Assembly: GCA_963743875.1 (NCBI GenBank)
Contig: CAVURM010000001.1
Location: forward strand, 124,001 to 188,000
Direction: 5' to 3'
From: RHKX01 sp963743875
GTDB lineage: Bacteria > Actinomycetota > Thermoleophilia > Solirubrobacterales > 70-9
Length of the DNA: 64,000 nt
Part shown: positions 1-9,210 of the stretch, piece by piece
Layout: every line of letters starts with the position of its first letter
Position numbering within the stretch: position 1 is the stretch's first letter
Translations under genes and position numbers: made by a program
The notes under the pieces: generated by a model
What the model was told of the DNA's origin: nothing
Databases searched by the model: none
The model's input: only the letters and a program-made list of their open reading frames with translations

Positions 1-121
1 CCCGGCAAGCGTGAACCCTGCATGCTCGCTTCCGGCCTGTCGCCGGATGGCTGCCGCTCCGGTTTCGACGACCTCGGGGGCTAGGGTTGGCAGGCCCGTG
101 AACTTCCTCAGGTACCTCCCG

Positions 122-718
122 ATGGCCGTCGTGATGATTGCGGGTCCACAAATCCTCAGTGCGATATTTCTGGCGACGAGCCCGAACTGGCGTCGAAACT
201 CGGCCGCCTACATCCTCGGCGCCTGCATCTCGATCACGCTCGTCGTCACCGTCGCGTTCCTGTTCATCCACGTTGCGATCAACAAGGGTGCTTCGAGTGA
301 GACCTTCTACGTCGTCGTCCTGGTGCTCCTGCTCCTCGCGATGGCGCATACGTTTGCGAGGCGGGGCGAATCCCAGCCGCCGAAGTGGATGGGCAAGCTG
401 GAGAACGCCAACCCGCGGCTCGCCTTCCGACTGGGCTTCCTGCTGCTCGGAGTCTTTCCCACCGACATCCTCACCTCGCTGGCGATCGGCTCGTTCCTGG
501 CCACGCACGGCGAGCCCTGGTGGCACGCGTTGCCGTTCATCGCTCTGACCCTGCTGCTGCTGGCGGTCCCCGCGCTGCTGTTGCTGGCGCTCGGCGAGCG
601 GGCGGAGGTCTTCCTTCCCAAGGCGCGCGAATGGATGAACACGCACTCGTGGATCGTCAACGAGATCGTGCTGCTCTTCTTCATCGCCCTGACCGCCGAC
701 GGCGCCGGGTGGCTGTGA
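122..718 (+). CDS. GAP-family (Sap-like) polytopic membrane protein
   Basis: The product is a hydrophobic protein of about 198 residues with roughly six membrane segments. It resembles the GAP/Sap family of actinobacterial membrane proteins, some of which are linked to export of cell-envelope lipids in mycobacteria. The frame is open back to position 11, but the first 37 residues of that longer version are Ala/Arg-rich and not membrane-like. The ATG at 122, followed at once by a hydrophobic helix (MAVVMIAGPQILSAIFLAT), is the better start. It ends with a helix and a short tail. It converges on a TetR gene. No partner gene is visible because the window begins just upstream. The family call is moderately sure; the substrate is unknown. 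Confidence 0.6.
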   Translation: MAVVMIAGPQILSAIFLATSPNWRRNSAAYILGACISITLVVTVAFLFIHVAINKGASSETFYVVVLVLLLLAMAHTFARRGESQPPKWMGKLENANPRLAFRLGFLLLGVFPTDILTSLAIGSFLATHGEPWWHALPFIALTLLLLAVPALLLLALGERAEVFLPKAREWMNTHSWIVNEIVLLFFIALTADGAGWL

Positions 719-742
719 GGTCTCCCGCCGGCGCTCGCGCGC

Positions 743-1318
743 TCAGCGCTCGAGCGCGAACGCCCGGACCAGAGTCGCGCCGAGGGTTTCGCCGGCCTCC
801 TCGACGGTGAAGCGGCCGGCGCGCATCTCACTCGACGCGCTCATCGCGAGTCCATTGATCGCGGTCAGGATCCATTGCACCGGCAGGGCCGGGTCGATCT
901 CGCCACGGCGCTGAGCGGCCTCGACGAAATGCCGGGTTGGCTGGTTGGGGTCGGTGGTGCTCTCGGAGATCACGTCCTCCCCGAGGCTGCGCAGTCCGGC
1001 GAGGAACTGAAAGCGATCGGCGATCCCGATGATGGCCGGCCCGAGGGCTCGCAGGGTCTCGCGAGTCGTTCCACCCCGTTCGATCACTGCGGAGGTGACC
1101 GATCGGGCTTCGACTATCACCTGCTCGAAGAGCGCCAGAATCAGATCGTTGCGGGCCGGGAAGTGACGATAGACGGTGGTCCGGCCGAGTCCCGACTGCT
1201 CCGCGATCGTCGCCATGCTCGCGGTCGGATCGGTGGGGAGGATTGCCATCGCGGCCTCGATGACGGCCTCGCGATTGCGACGGGCGTCACTTCTCTCCTG
1301 CTTGTCTGGGCTCATCAT
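743..1318 (-). CDS. TetR/AcrR family transcriptional regulator
   Basis: This is a 191-residue one-domain repressor of the TetR type. The N-terminal helix-turn-helix is clear: MATIAEQSGLGRTTVYRHFP at about residues 36-55, followed by NDLILALFEQ. The rest is the helical ligand-binding and dimerisation domain, whose ligand cannot be read from sequence. Two adjacent ATG codons (1318 and 1315) could start it. It converges with the GAP-family gene and is back-to-back with nothing obvious, so its target is unclear. Confidence 0.85.
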   Translation of the reverse strand: MMSPDKQERSDARRNREAVIEAAMAILPTDPTASMATIAEQSGLGRTTVYRHFPARNDLILALFEQVIVEARSVTSAVIERGGTTRETLRALGPAIIGIADRFQFLAGLRSLGEDVISESTTDPNQPTRHFVEAAQRRGEIDPALPVQWILTAINGLAMSASSEMRAGRFTVEEAGETLGATLVRAFALER

Positions 1319-1460
1319 TGCTCGGCGCTAAGCGGGATAGTATCGTTCCACTTCTGGAGCTCGGTGCTGATCCCCCGAGGCACCGGGCTCCACTCTCTTC
1401 TTCTTCCTGGTCCTCCGACGCAGAGTACTTCCCGGAGGGACCGCGGCCATGCGTTAGCGG

Positions 1461-3341
1461 TCAGGGGTGCCTGATCGTCAGTAGGCGGTCCGCGCGGATC
1501 CCACTTCGCTTGCTGCTCGTGCCGTCGGGCCAGCGGATCACGAGGCGCTCGATCCGCGACTCGTCGCCGAGGCCCCAATAGAGGCGGTAATGGCCCGCGG
1601 ATTCCCGCGAGTCCTCGCTCTGGCCGACCCAGCCGTAGCTCCGGCCGTCGGCCGTCTGCACCCGAACGCTGGCTCCGATCGCATCACGGTTGCCCGCTGG
1701 GCCGACCAGGTCGACCTGTAGCCAATGTCGATCACGTGAGCCGTTGAGGCGAGCGTCGATCAGCTGTTCGGCTGCGAACTCGCCCCGGCCGCGGGCGCTG
1801 ATCACGTCGCGCCTGCCGTCGCCGTCGAGGTCGGGCCAGGAGACGGTCGCGAACTTGATCCGGCCATCGGGGAGCGGCCCGAACCCGAGCTTCCCCGTCC
1901 GCTTGAACGAACCTTCCGAGGCGCCCTTCGACTTCTGGATCCCCTGGGGCATCAGGCTGAGATCGAGGTCGCCGTCGTTGTCGTAGTCGACGAACGACGC
2001 TGCGTAGGAGCGTTTGAGCGGTAGGTTGAGCAGCTCCGGGTCCCGCCTTCGGAGGAGCCCGTCGACGTTGCGGACCATGGTGTTGCCCCCGGGGGAGGCC
2101 GCGAACAGATCGAGGTCGCCGTCGTTGTCGTAGTCGCCGAGGGCGATGTGCTCGATCGGGCTCTCACCGTTGAGCATCGGCAGCTCCTGGGCGAGGCTCC
2201 AGGTTCCCGCCGAGATCCGCCAGACGCCGAGGCGGTCGCCGCTGGCGGCGACGACCTCCGGCCGGCGATCACCCTGCAGGTCGATCACCCGGTAGGTGCT
2301 CGCCGGTGCCGGCGGCGCCGGACCGGAGGTGAAGTGCCCGGTGCCGTCGCCGATGTAGACCCGCGGCGCATCCCCCTCGCACGCTTCGAAGATGTCGAGG
2401 TCGCCGTCGCCGTCGAAATCGGCCACGTCGACACCGCGCCCGCGGCAGGTCCCCTTGATCAGCCCGCTTCCCGCGATCGAGGTCAGGTACCCGGCATCGG
2501 GGCGGGCGAGCAGCAGCTCGTCGCTCTGCCTGCCGGTGAAGAAGGGATCGAGGATCTCACCGCCGAGCCCACCGGTGGCGATGAACAGGTCGCGCAGCCC
2601 GTCACCGTTGAAGTCGGCGAAGCCGAACCCGTGGCGGTCGCGCAGGTTGAGCTCGAAGCTGCGGCTGCTGGCCGGGACTGCGTCGGCGCCGACCTTGACC
2701 TCGCCCGGGGGCGTCGGCGGATCGATCGTGACCTCGATCGGCAGGTCGAGGTGGGTGACCGTGACGTCGATGGCGGCGCCTGGGTCGGCGGCGAAGGTGA
2801 GCGTCGGGAGGCCCTCGGGGGTGCTGCCGACGCTCGAGATCGCGTTGTCGGAGCGCTCCACCTGGAGGTCCTCGGCTGTGAACGTAAGCGTGCCCGAAGC
2901 TGGAATGTCCGTGGTTCGGATCTGAAACGGGTCGCGCGGCTCGGGACGGGTGGTCGCGAACAGGTAGACGCCGGGAGTCGACGTGTCCGGAGTTCGGCGA
3001 AGCGACTCGAAGCCGGGGAAGTCCTGAGTCGGGCTGAGGCCGGCCTGAACCCGAGACTCGGTCAGTCCGCCGAGGCCGTCGCCATGCAGGAGGCTGGAGT
3101 CGAATTTGTGGTTGGTCGTGAAGACATCGAGGTTGCCGTCGCCGTCGTAGTCGACGACCCCGAGGTCGAAGAGCTTCAGGCCCTGGATGGCGGAGGCGTC
3201 GAGCCTGGTCCATCCCCGCGCCTCGGCGAGCCCGGGTACCAGGGCCGCCACGAGGAGCAGTACGGAGAGGACGAGCGGAGGGATGAACGAGGCGTCGCGC
3301 GCCCGGCTTCCACGGCGTCGTAGTCGGATCGGACCGAACAT
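1461..3341 (-). CDS. Secreted FG-GAP/VCBS-repeat protein with C-terminal ASPIC/UnbV domain (CRTAC1-like)
   Basis: The protein has about 626 residues. An N-terminal Arg-rich stretch and a hydrophobic core (FIPPLVLSVLLLVAALVPG) form a signal peptide ending near AEA. Several FG-GAP/VCBS beta-propeller repeats follow, each with a DxDGDGxxD calcium-binding-like loop (DYDGDGNLD, DFNGDGLRD, DFDGDGDLD, DYDNDGDLD twice, DLDGDGRRD). The last 90 residues match the ASPIC/UnbV domain (GASVRVQTADGRSYGW ... RLVIRWPDG). The protein is therefore exported and probably binds calcium; its role is unknown, with adhesion or polysaccharide binding as guesses. The frame stays open upstream to 3569, but that extension runs antisense through a tRNA gene, so the ATG at 3341 just before the signal peptide is preferred. 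Confidence 0.8.
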   Translation of the reverse strand: MFGPIRLRRRGSRARDASFIPPLVLSVLLLVAALVPGLAEARGWTRLDASAIQGLKLFDLGVVDYDGDGNLDVFTTNHKFDSSLLHGDGLGGLTESRVQAGLSPTQDFPGFESLRRTPDTSTPGVYLFATTRPEPRDPFQIRTTDIPASGTLTFTAEDLQVERSDNAISSVGSTPEGLPTLTFAADPGAAIDVTVTHLDLPIEVTIDPPTPPGEVKVGADAVPASSRSFELNLRDRHGFGFADFNGDGLRDLFIATGGLGGEILDPFFTGRQSDELLLARPDAGYLTSIAGSGLIKGTCRGRGVDVADFDGDGDLDIFEACEGDAPRVYIGDGTGHFTSGPAPPAPASTYRVIDLQGDRRPEVVAASGDRLGVWRISAGTWSLAQELPMLNGESPIEHIALGDYDNDGDLDLFAASPGGNTMVRNVDGLLRRRDPELLNLPLKRSYAASFVDYDNDGDLDLSLMPQGIQKSKGASEGSFKRTGKLGFGPLPDGRIKFATVSWPDLDGDGRRDVISARGRGEFAAEQLIDARLNGSRDRHWLQVDLVGPAGNRDAIGASVRVQTADGRSYGWVGQSEDSRESAGHYRLYWGLGDESRIERLVIRWPDGTSSKRSGIRADRLLTIRHP

Positions 3342-3417
3342 CTCTGCTGGAGATAACCACGCCGAAGGGCGACCGTTGCGGTACGGGGCATTCTCAGTCG
3401 CTAGATTTCCCGGTCCC

Positions 3418-3501
<84 letters not shown>

Positions 3502-3544
3502 TCGACACCTCGCTCGCCAATCGTTGGTTCGGGAAACGGGGGCG

Positions 3545-4231
3545 TCAGCCGGCGTGGAGCCCCGCCCACCAGCGGTCGAACAGGGCATCGGCGGCCTCGG
3601 CGGCCGCCCGGGCGTTCGCGTCACCCTCGGCCGCGACCCCCGACGGCGAGATCCCGAGCGGGGCGAGCCGCATCTCGTCGGCCCTGACCCAGGCGTTGGC
3701 GATCACCGGGGTGGCCTCGGGGTGGAACTGGAGGCCGAGGCTCTTGCCCAGCCTGAAGGCTGCCGTCCCGGCGGCGGATCGGGCGATCTCCTCCGCGCCC
3801 TCCGGAAGCGCGAACTGGTCGTAGTGAAAGTAGAGCCAGGGCCCGGCCGGGATCTCCTCGCCCCGTTCGCTCTCGATCTCGAACCAGCCGATCTCGGGCG
3901 GATCGGCGGGGGCGATCGGTGCTCCGGCGGCGGCCGCGAGCGCCTGCCCGCCGAAGCAGAGGCCAAGGATGGGGACGTCGCGATCGAGCGCCGAGCGAAG
4001 GAACTCCACCTCCTCGTCGACCCACTTGGGGGCGGTCGGCGCACCGGGAGCATGATCTGAGCCCAGCGAGCAGATCCAGGGATAGAGGCCGGGGTCAGGA
4101 GGCAGCCCGTCCTCCCAGACGCGCTGGATCTCGTAGGGGATGTTGCGGTGATCGCACCAGCGGGCGAACAGCGCCGGCGGGGCGCCCTCCTCGTGCTGGA
4201 GGACCAGTCCAGGTATTTCGCTCCGATCCAT
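3545..4231 (-). CDS. Class I glutamine amidotransferase-like protein
   Basis: A 228-residue single GATase1 domain. The nucleophile elbow is ILGLCFGGQAL (Cys92) and the His-Glu pair is in LGLQFHPEATP (His170, Glu172), so the full Cys-His-Glu triad is present. Stand-alone proteins of this type resemble the glutaminase half of GMP synthase and include gamma-glutamyl-peptide hydrolases and subunits of unknown transferases. No synthetase partner is next to it. It is divergent from the FAD-oxidoreductase gene with a spacing of about 47 bases, so the two may share a promoter region. The family is certain; the substrate is not. Confidence 0.85.
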   Translation of the reverse strand: MDRSEIPGLVLQHEEGAPPALFARWCDHRNIPYEIQRVWEDGLPPDPGLYPWICSLGSDHAPGAPTAPKWVDEEVEFLRSALDRDVPILGLCFGGQALAAAAGAPIAPADPPEIGWFEIESERGEEIPAGPWLYFHYDQFALPEGAEEIARSAAGTAAFRLGKSLGLQFHPEATPVIANAWVRADEMRLAPLGISPSGVAAEGDANARAAAEAADALFDRWWAGLHAG

Positions 4232-4278
4232 TCCCGCAGGATATTTGCGCCCGGCGCCGCCGGCTGTAGGTTTCGCCC

Positions 4279-5775
4279 ATGTCTGAGCACGACGTTGTCG
4301 TCGTAGGTGCGCGGCTTGCCGGATCCACGCTGGCGGCCGAGCTCGCCCGCCGCGGCCGCGACGTGGTCGTGATCGATCGCGCCCGCTTCCCGTCTGACAC
4401 GCTCTCGACTCACGTGTTGTTCAGCGGCGGGGTTGAGGAGCTGCGGCACATGGGTGCGCTTGATCGCGTCCTCGATCTCGATCCCTCGCGGATGCGCTGG
4501 GTCCAGATTCATTTCGGCGGCGAGGTCACCGCGACCGAGCGCTGGGGTCCGGTGGGGGAGACTGACTACGTCCTCTGCATCCCCCGGCTCCTGCAGGACG
4601 AGATTCTCGTCGACACAGCCCGCGAGCGCGGCGCCGAGGTCCGCGAGAGCACCGAGTTCAGGGATTTGATCTGGAACGGCGGGAGGGTCTGCGGCGTCCG
4701 CATCAAAGATGCCGAGGGGGACGAGCGGGAGTTGCGGGCGAAGCTGGTCGTCGGCGCCGACGGTCGCCGCTCGACGGTCGCCGCTCGAGCCGGAGCGTGG
4801 CAGCCCTACCGCGCCTCTAAAAACGGGCGCGGGCTGGTCTTCCGCTACATCGACGACCCGCACGTCGGCACCCGTCTGAACGAGACGGCCTCACAATGGC
4901 GCGACGGCGGTTCCGTCTGCATGACGTTCCCCAGCGCCCCGCGACCGCGGATGATCGCGCTCGTGATGGGGCCGGCCTCCGATGTCGCCCGCGCTCGCAA
5001 GGATCCGGACGGGACCTGGGAGGAGTTCCTCCGACGCCATCCCGGGTTCGCCGAGCGGATCGCGGGAGCCGGGAACGTGGGCAAGCTGCGCTCGACCGCG
5101 GACGTACCGGCCTACTTCCGCGTCAGCAGCGGGCCCGGATGGGCGCTCGCCGGCGATTCCGGGCACTTCAAGGATCCCGTGATCGGAAACGGTCAACGGG
5201 ACGCCGTCTGGATGGGCCGGTCCCTCGGAGAGGCGATCGAGCCGGTCCTCGACGACCCCGCGGCGCTGGATTCCGAGCTGCGGCGCTGGGAGCAGGCCCG
5301 CGATGACGAGTGTCTTTCGGCATACCACTTCGCAAACCTCGAGACGCGGATCCAGCCGCAGTCTCCGGTGCTGATCGAGGTCGCCCGCAGGGATCGCAGC
5401 CGTGGGGAGCCGGACCTCGGGGACGTGTTCAATCGGATCCGCAGCCAGCAGGACGTTCTGCCGTTGGGGCGACTGGCGGGCGGGACCGTCGGCGCCCTGC
5501 TCCGCGAACCGGGCAGCGCGATCTCGATCTTCAGGGGTGCGATGGCCGATCTGCGAACCGACATCGCGGTCCGAGCTGAGGCGCGTGCCCATCGCTTCCG
5601 CTCGACGCGCGTCGTCCCCGGATCCGAACATCCGGGGGCGGAGTTCGGCCGGCCCCCTCGACGAGCTGACGCCGAGGCTGTCGCTACCGATGCGGCTGCT
5701 CCAGCAGAACCCCCAGTGCTCCGGGATAGCGCTAGCGGGGCAGCTGCGCCTGCCGCTGAAGGAGTGGTCTCGTGA
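4279..5775 (+). CDS. FAD-dependent oxidoreductase (geranylgeranyl-reductase / monooxygenase-like)
   Basis: A 498-residue flavoprotein. The N-terminal Rossmann motif is VVVGARLAGSTLA, followed by the acidic ribose-binding end VIDR. The second FAD motif is VVGADGRRST, and the third is the ALAGDSGHFKDP segment near residues 295-306. This is the group that holds geranylgeranyl reductases, halogenases and aromatic monooxygenases. The last 60 residues are Ala/Pro-rich and poorly ordered. The stop overlaps the GTG start of the nitrilase-fold gene (GTGA), so the two are translationally coupled and probably serve one pathway. The substrate cannot be assigned. Confidence 0.8.
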   Translation: MSEHDVVVVGARLAGSTLAAELARRGRDVVVIDRARFPSDTLSTHVLFSGGVEELRHMGALDRVLDLDPSRMRWVQIHFGGEVTATERWGPVGETDYVLCIPRLLQDEILVDTARERGAEVRESTEFRDLIWNGGRVCGVRIKDAEGDERELRAKLVVGADGRRSTVAARAGAWQPYRASKNGRGLVFRYIDDPHVGTRLNETASQWRDGGSVCMTFPSAPRPRMIALVMGPASDVARARKDPDGTWEEFLRRHPGFAERIAGAGNVGKLRSTADVPAYFRVSSGPGWALAGDSGHFKDPVIGNGQRDAVWMGRSLGEAIEPVLDDPAALDSELRRWEQARDDECLSAYHFANLETRIQPQSPVLIEVARRDRSRGEPDLGDVFNRIRSQQDVLPLGRLAGGTVGALLREPGSAISIFRGAMADLRTDIAVRAEARAHRFRSTRVVPGSEHPGAEFGRPPRRADAEAVATDAAAPAEPPVLRDSASGAAAPAAEGVVS

Positions 5776-6812
5776 GCCCGGCGGCCATTCGCGTCGCCGC
5801 GGTCCAGCCGCACCTCCGACTCGGGGAGGTGGAGGCGAACCTGATTCGGATCGAGAATCTGATCCGCGACGCGCACCGCGCCCACGACCCGGCGGTGATC
5901 GTGGTTCCCGAGGCGATCGGTTCCCCGAACGTCTTCCACGAGCGGCTCGACGGCGTCGTCAGGCCAATCGACGGCGCCCCCTTCCAGCTCTTGACCGGCC
6001 TCGCGCGGGAACTCGGGTGTGTGATCGCCGGGGGCTTTCTCGCTCGGCGCGGCGACGACGCCTACGGGACCTATGTCCTCGCCGAACCCGATGGGCGTGC
6101 CCACCTGCACGACAAGGACATCCCGACGGCCTGGGAGAACAACTACTACCGCGGCGGCGACGACGACGGCAGGGTTCGCTGCAACGCTCTCGACTGCGAT
6201 GTCGGACTGGCGTCCGGCTGGGAGTGGGCCCGCTACCGCACCGCGCGACGGCTGCGCGGCGTAGATCTGGTTCTGGGCGGGATGTGCTGGCCGTCGTTTC
6301 CGCTCAACTGGTCCGGTCCGTTCCGGTTGTGGGGCAGGCGCGAGCACGCGATCTTCCGCCTCCAGGCCCGAGACCTGCCCCGGCAGGTAGCGAGGCTGAT
6401 CGGCGCTCCTGCGGTTCACGCATCCCACGTCGGTCCGGTGGAGGCGCAGACGCCGCTGGCGCCGGCGATTCCGTGGAGGACGGAGATGATCGGCGAGACC
6501 CAGATCTGCGCCGCGGACGGATCGATCCTCGCCCGCCTGGCGTTGGAGGACGGCGAGGGGCACGTCTGTGCCGAGGTGACCCCGGGTGCGACGACCCCGC
6601 TCGATCCGATCGAGCAGCGGTTCTGGATCCCGGTCATGTCGTTATCGCTGGAGGCTGCCTGGTACGGGATGAACGCTCAGGGACGATTCACGTACCGCGC
6701 GCGGAGGCGGAGGGGGCGCCACCCGTGGCAGAGCTGGCCGGGCGGCGATCTCGCCGACGAGCTCGGACCGACCGCCGACGAGCAGGCCCGTCACTTCGCG
6801 ACGACGGCTTGA
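5772..6812 (+). CDS. Nitrilase/carbon-nitrogen hydrolase-fold protein lacking the catalytic cysteine
   Basis: A 346-residue protein of the nitrilase superfamily. The catalytic Glu is present in VVPEAIG (Glu47) and the catalytic Lys in HLHDKDIPTAWENNYY (Lys115). The segment that normally carries the nucleophile (pattern G-x-x-x-C-W/Y-E/D) reads VGLASGWEWARYRTARRL, placing Gly149 where Cys should be. The reading frame is clean, so this looks like a genuine substitution. The protein is either a non-hydrolytic homologue or uses another residue. It begins on a GTG overlapping the stop of the flavoprotein gene. Its 3' end overlaps the convergent permease gene by 125 bases. Confidence 0.8.
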   Translation: MSPAAIRVAAVQPHLRLGEVEANLIRIENLIRDAHRAHDPAVIVVPEAIGSPNVFHERLDGVVRPIDGAPFQLLTGLARELGCVIAGGFLARRGDDAYGTYVLAEPDGRAHLHDKDIPTAWENNYYRGGDDDGRVRCNALDCDVGLASGWEWARYRTARRLRGVDLVLGGMCWPSFPLNWSGPFRLWGRREHAIFRLQARDLPRQVARLIGAPAVHASHVGPVEAQTPLAPAIPWRTEMIGETQICAADGSILARLALEDGEGHVCAEVTPGATTPLDPIEQRFWIPVMSLSLEAAWYGMNAQGRFTYRARRRRGRHPWQSWPGGDLADELGPTADEQARHFATTA

Positions 6813-7611
6813 ACCCGCCGACGAACAGTGCCGCCACGAAGAGCGCGATCGCACAGAGTGCGATCGACGCGCCCGCGGCGACGTCGGCGTAGTAGCTCAG
6901 GTAGATCCCGGCGACTCCCGATGCGACGGCTGCTCCGGCGGCGAGTGTGAGCGCCCCGGCGAGACTGGAGCTGAGCCGCAGAGCTGCAGCCGCGGGGGCG
7001 ATGACGATCGCGACCACGAGCAGGTTGCCGAGGGCCTGCACCGCGATCAGCACGGTCATGGCCAGCAGCGCCATCAGCAGCCACGCGGCGCGCCCGTTGC
7101 TCCCACCGAGGCTCCGGGCCGTCTGCGGATCGAAGCCGGAGAGGGTGAGGGAGCGGTGGCCGTAGGCGAGGGCGACCAGGGCGACGATCGCGAGACCGGC
7201 GGATGCGAGCAGGTCGGAGATCGACACGCTCAGCGGATCGCCGAACAGCAGCTCTCCGAGTCGCAGCGGTGCGTCCGGGGAGAGGGCGAGCAGCGTGCCG
7301 ATTCCGAACAGCGTCGTCACCGTCACGGCCACGGCGACGTCGGAGCTGACCGCTGACTGGCGCGATGCCGCGGCGATGCAGGCGGCTGCGATCGCCAGTC
7401 CGGCCGCGGCGCCGAGGCCGAGCGGGACTGAGATCAATGCGGCCAGGACCAATCCGGGGAGCATCGAATGAGCGATCGACTCGGCGGCGTAGCTCTGTCG
7501 GTAGAGCACCACCCATACCCCGAGGGGCCCACAGACGACCCCGAGGATCAGCAACTCCAGCAGCGCGCGCTGGGTGATGCCCTGCTGGAACGGCTCGATC
7601 AGATCAGCCAT
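6688..7611 (-). CDS. Metal ABC transporter permease (ZnuB/MntB family), second permease
   Basis: A 307-residue membrane protein of the zinc/manganese ABC-3 permease family, with about eight hydrophobic helices and the typical start MADLIEPFQQGITQRALLEL. Family signatures include YRQSYAAESIAHSMLPG and a conserved region around VQALGNLLVVAIVIAPAA. The last 40 residues are Arg-rich and overlap the 3' end of the nitrilase gene. It lies one base after the ATPase gene and closes the operon permease-ATPase-permease. Two different permeases with one ATPase suggest a heterodimeric channel. Confidence 0.85.
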   Translation of the reverse strand: MADLIEPFQQGITQRALLELLILGVVCGPLGVWVVLYRQSYAAESIAHSMLPGLVLAALISVPLGLGAAAGLAIAAACIAAASRQSAVSSDVAVAVTVTTLFGIGTLLALSPDAPLRLGELLFGDPLSVSISDLLASAGLAIVALVALAYGHRSLTLSGFDPQTARSLGGSNGRAAWLLMALLAMTVLIAVQALGNLLVVAIVIAPAAAALRLSSSLAGALTLAAGAAVASGVAGIYLSYYADVAAGASIALCAIALFVAALFVGGFKPSSRSDGPARRRSVRARRRDRRPASSATGGAPSASARGT

Positions 7612-7612
7612 G

Positions 7613-8371
7613 TCAATGCTCGTGGTGTTGGATGACGATCGCCCGCTCGCCGCCGTCGAGGACGATCATCTCGCCACCGTAGGTGTCGCGCAGCACCTCC
7701 GATGTCATTTCGTCAGGTGGCCCGAAGAAGACCTGCCGCCCGTGGAGGCAGAGCACCACGTCGAACTGCCGCGCCTGCTGAATGTCGTGGCTGGAGACGA
7801 GGATCGTGCGGCCCTCGTCCCGCAGCTCGCCGAGGATCGAGAGGATCCGTTCGCCGGAGGGATGATCGACGCCGCTCAGCGGCTCGTCGAGGAGGATGAC
7901 CCTCGCCTCCTGAGCCAGTGCCCTGGCGATCAGCGTTCGCTGACGCTGTCCCCCGGAGAGCTCCCCGAATCGGTCGCCGGCCTGCTCGCCGAGCCCGACG
8001 CGCTCCAGAGCCTCCTGCGCTCTGGAGCGCTGCCTTCGACCCAGCGGCAGATACCACGGCGACGTTGCGTAGGTCCCCATCAGGACGACGTCGAGCGCGC
8101 TCACCGGAAAGTCCAGTCGGTAGCGCTCCGTCTGTGGGACGTAGGCGATCGCGCCCCGGACGACCACCTTTCCGCTGCGCTGCGGGGCCTCGCCGAGCAG
8201 GGCCCGGAAAAGCGTCGTCTTACCGCCTCCGTTCGGGCCCAGTACGGCGACCATTCGCGCCGCCGGCACCGAGAAGTTCAGGTCGGTGACGATGGGCGAA
8301 CCGGCGGTGTAGCCGGCTTCGAGAGCGACCACCTCGATCGCGTCGGAGCCCGTCGATCCTGACTCGTTCAT
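7613..8371 (-). CDS. znuC: Metal (Zn/Mn-type) ABC transporter ATP-binding protein
   Basis: A 252-residue ABC ATPase. Walker A is GPNGGGKTT, the signature is LSGGQRQR, Walker B is VILLDEPLSGVD, and the switch His is in SSHD. The C-terminal tail has a small His cluster (IQHHEH) that could touch metal. The ATG at 8371 overlaps the stop of the upstream permease gene (ATGA); longer versions of the frame are Arg-rich shadow sequence. It energises import of a divalent metal, most likely zinc given the adjacent Zur-type regulator. Confidence 0.88.
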   Translation of the reverse strand: MNESGSTGSDAIEVVALEAGYTAGSPIVTDLNFSVPAARMVAVLGPNGGGKTTLFRALLGEAPQRSGKVVVRGAIAYVPQTERYRLDFPVSALDVVLMGTYATSPWYLPLGRRQRSRAQEALERVGLGEQAGDRFGELSGGQRQRTLIARALAQEARVILLDEPLSGVDHPSGERILSILGELRDEGRTILVSSHDIQQARQFDVVLCLHGRQVFFGPPDEMTSEVLRDTYGGEMIVLDGGERAIVIQHHEH

Positions 8372-9210
8372 GCCCCCGCCTTCGCCGGACGCAGTCGGCC
8401 CGAGCCCCACGCCGTCAACTCGCGCGCGGACAGGCCGACCGCGAAGATGAGGCCGCCGAGGACCGCGATGGCCGGTCCCGGCGGCACATCGAGGTGGTAG
8501 GCGATCAGCAGCCCGGCGAGACCCTCGACCAGGGCGAGGGTGCCGCCGCCCAGCTCCAGGGCCACGACGCTCGGGGCGAACAGCCTGGCCGTGGCGGCCG
8601 GGACCACGAGCATGGCGCTGACGAGGAGGGCTCCAACGGCGTCCAGCGACGCGATGGCGGCGAGGGCGACCCCGCCGATCAGGATCCCGTCCGCGAGCGC
8701 GGTCCGCAGCCCGAGCGCGCCGCCTCCGAGCGCGTCGAAGCCGGATGCGATCCACGAACGCCGGAAGGCGGCGGCGGCGATCAGGACCGCCGCCAGGGTC
8801 GCTCCGGTGAAGAGCAGCTCGGTCGAACCGATCGCGAGCAGCGATCCGAACAGGAGCTGATCGACCCCCGAACCCGACTCGAAGACGTCGCTGGCGAGGA
8901 CGATGCCGATCGCGAGGGCACCGACCAGCAGCAGGGCGGTGGCCGCGTCGTAGGCGAGGCCGGTGCGGCGACCGAGCCGCTCCAGCAGGGCCGCGAAACC
9001 GCCGCCGACACCGAGTGCGGCGAGGGCGGGGGGGATGCCGGCGGGCCCGGCAATGACGAGGCCGGGGAACGTGGCCGCGCCGACGCCGTGGGTGAAGAAG
9101 GCGAGGTGGCGCAGGACGATCTGGGCGCCGAGGACGCCGGCGATCGGTGCCAGCAGGATCACCTCGAGGGCGGCCCTCTGCATGAAGGGAAGCTGGAACG
9201 GATCAAGCAT
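8368..9210 (-). CDS. znuB: Metal ABC transporter permease (ZnuB/MntB family), first permease
   Basis: A 280-residue ABC-3 family permease with about eight to nine membrane helices. It starts MLDPFQLPFMQRA at the ATG at 9210; an in-frame ATG at 9252 exists but would put the Zur-like palindrome inside the gene. Conserved features include HLAFFTHGVGAATFPGLV and DAVGALLVSAMLVVPAATA, where the family has metal-path residues. It is the first gene of the minus-strand transport operon and is divergent from the Fur-family regulator. The start codon is only about 23 bases from the regulator start, so one operator can control both. Confidence 0.85.
   Translation of the reverse strand: MLDPFQLPFMQRAALEVILLAPIAGVLGAQIVLRHLAFFTHGVGAATFPGLVIAGPAGIPPALAALGVGGGFAALLERLGRRTGLAYDAATALLLVGALAIGIVLASDVFESGSGVDQLLFGSLLAIGSTELLFTGATLAAVLIAAAAFRRSWIASGFDALGGGALGLRTALADGILIGGVALAAIASLDAVGALLVSAMLVVPAATARLFAPSVVALELGGGTLALVEGLAGLLIAYHLDVPPGPAIAVLGGLIFAVGLSARELTAWGSGRLRPAKAGA

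Noticed and set aside
2148..3323. Long plus-strand open frame opposite the FG-GAP gene
   Set aside because: It is a shadow of DxDGDG repeats read backwards, with no fold pattern.
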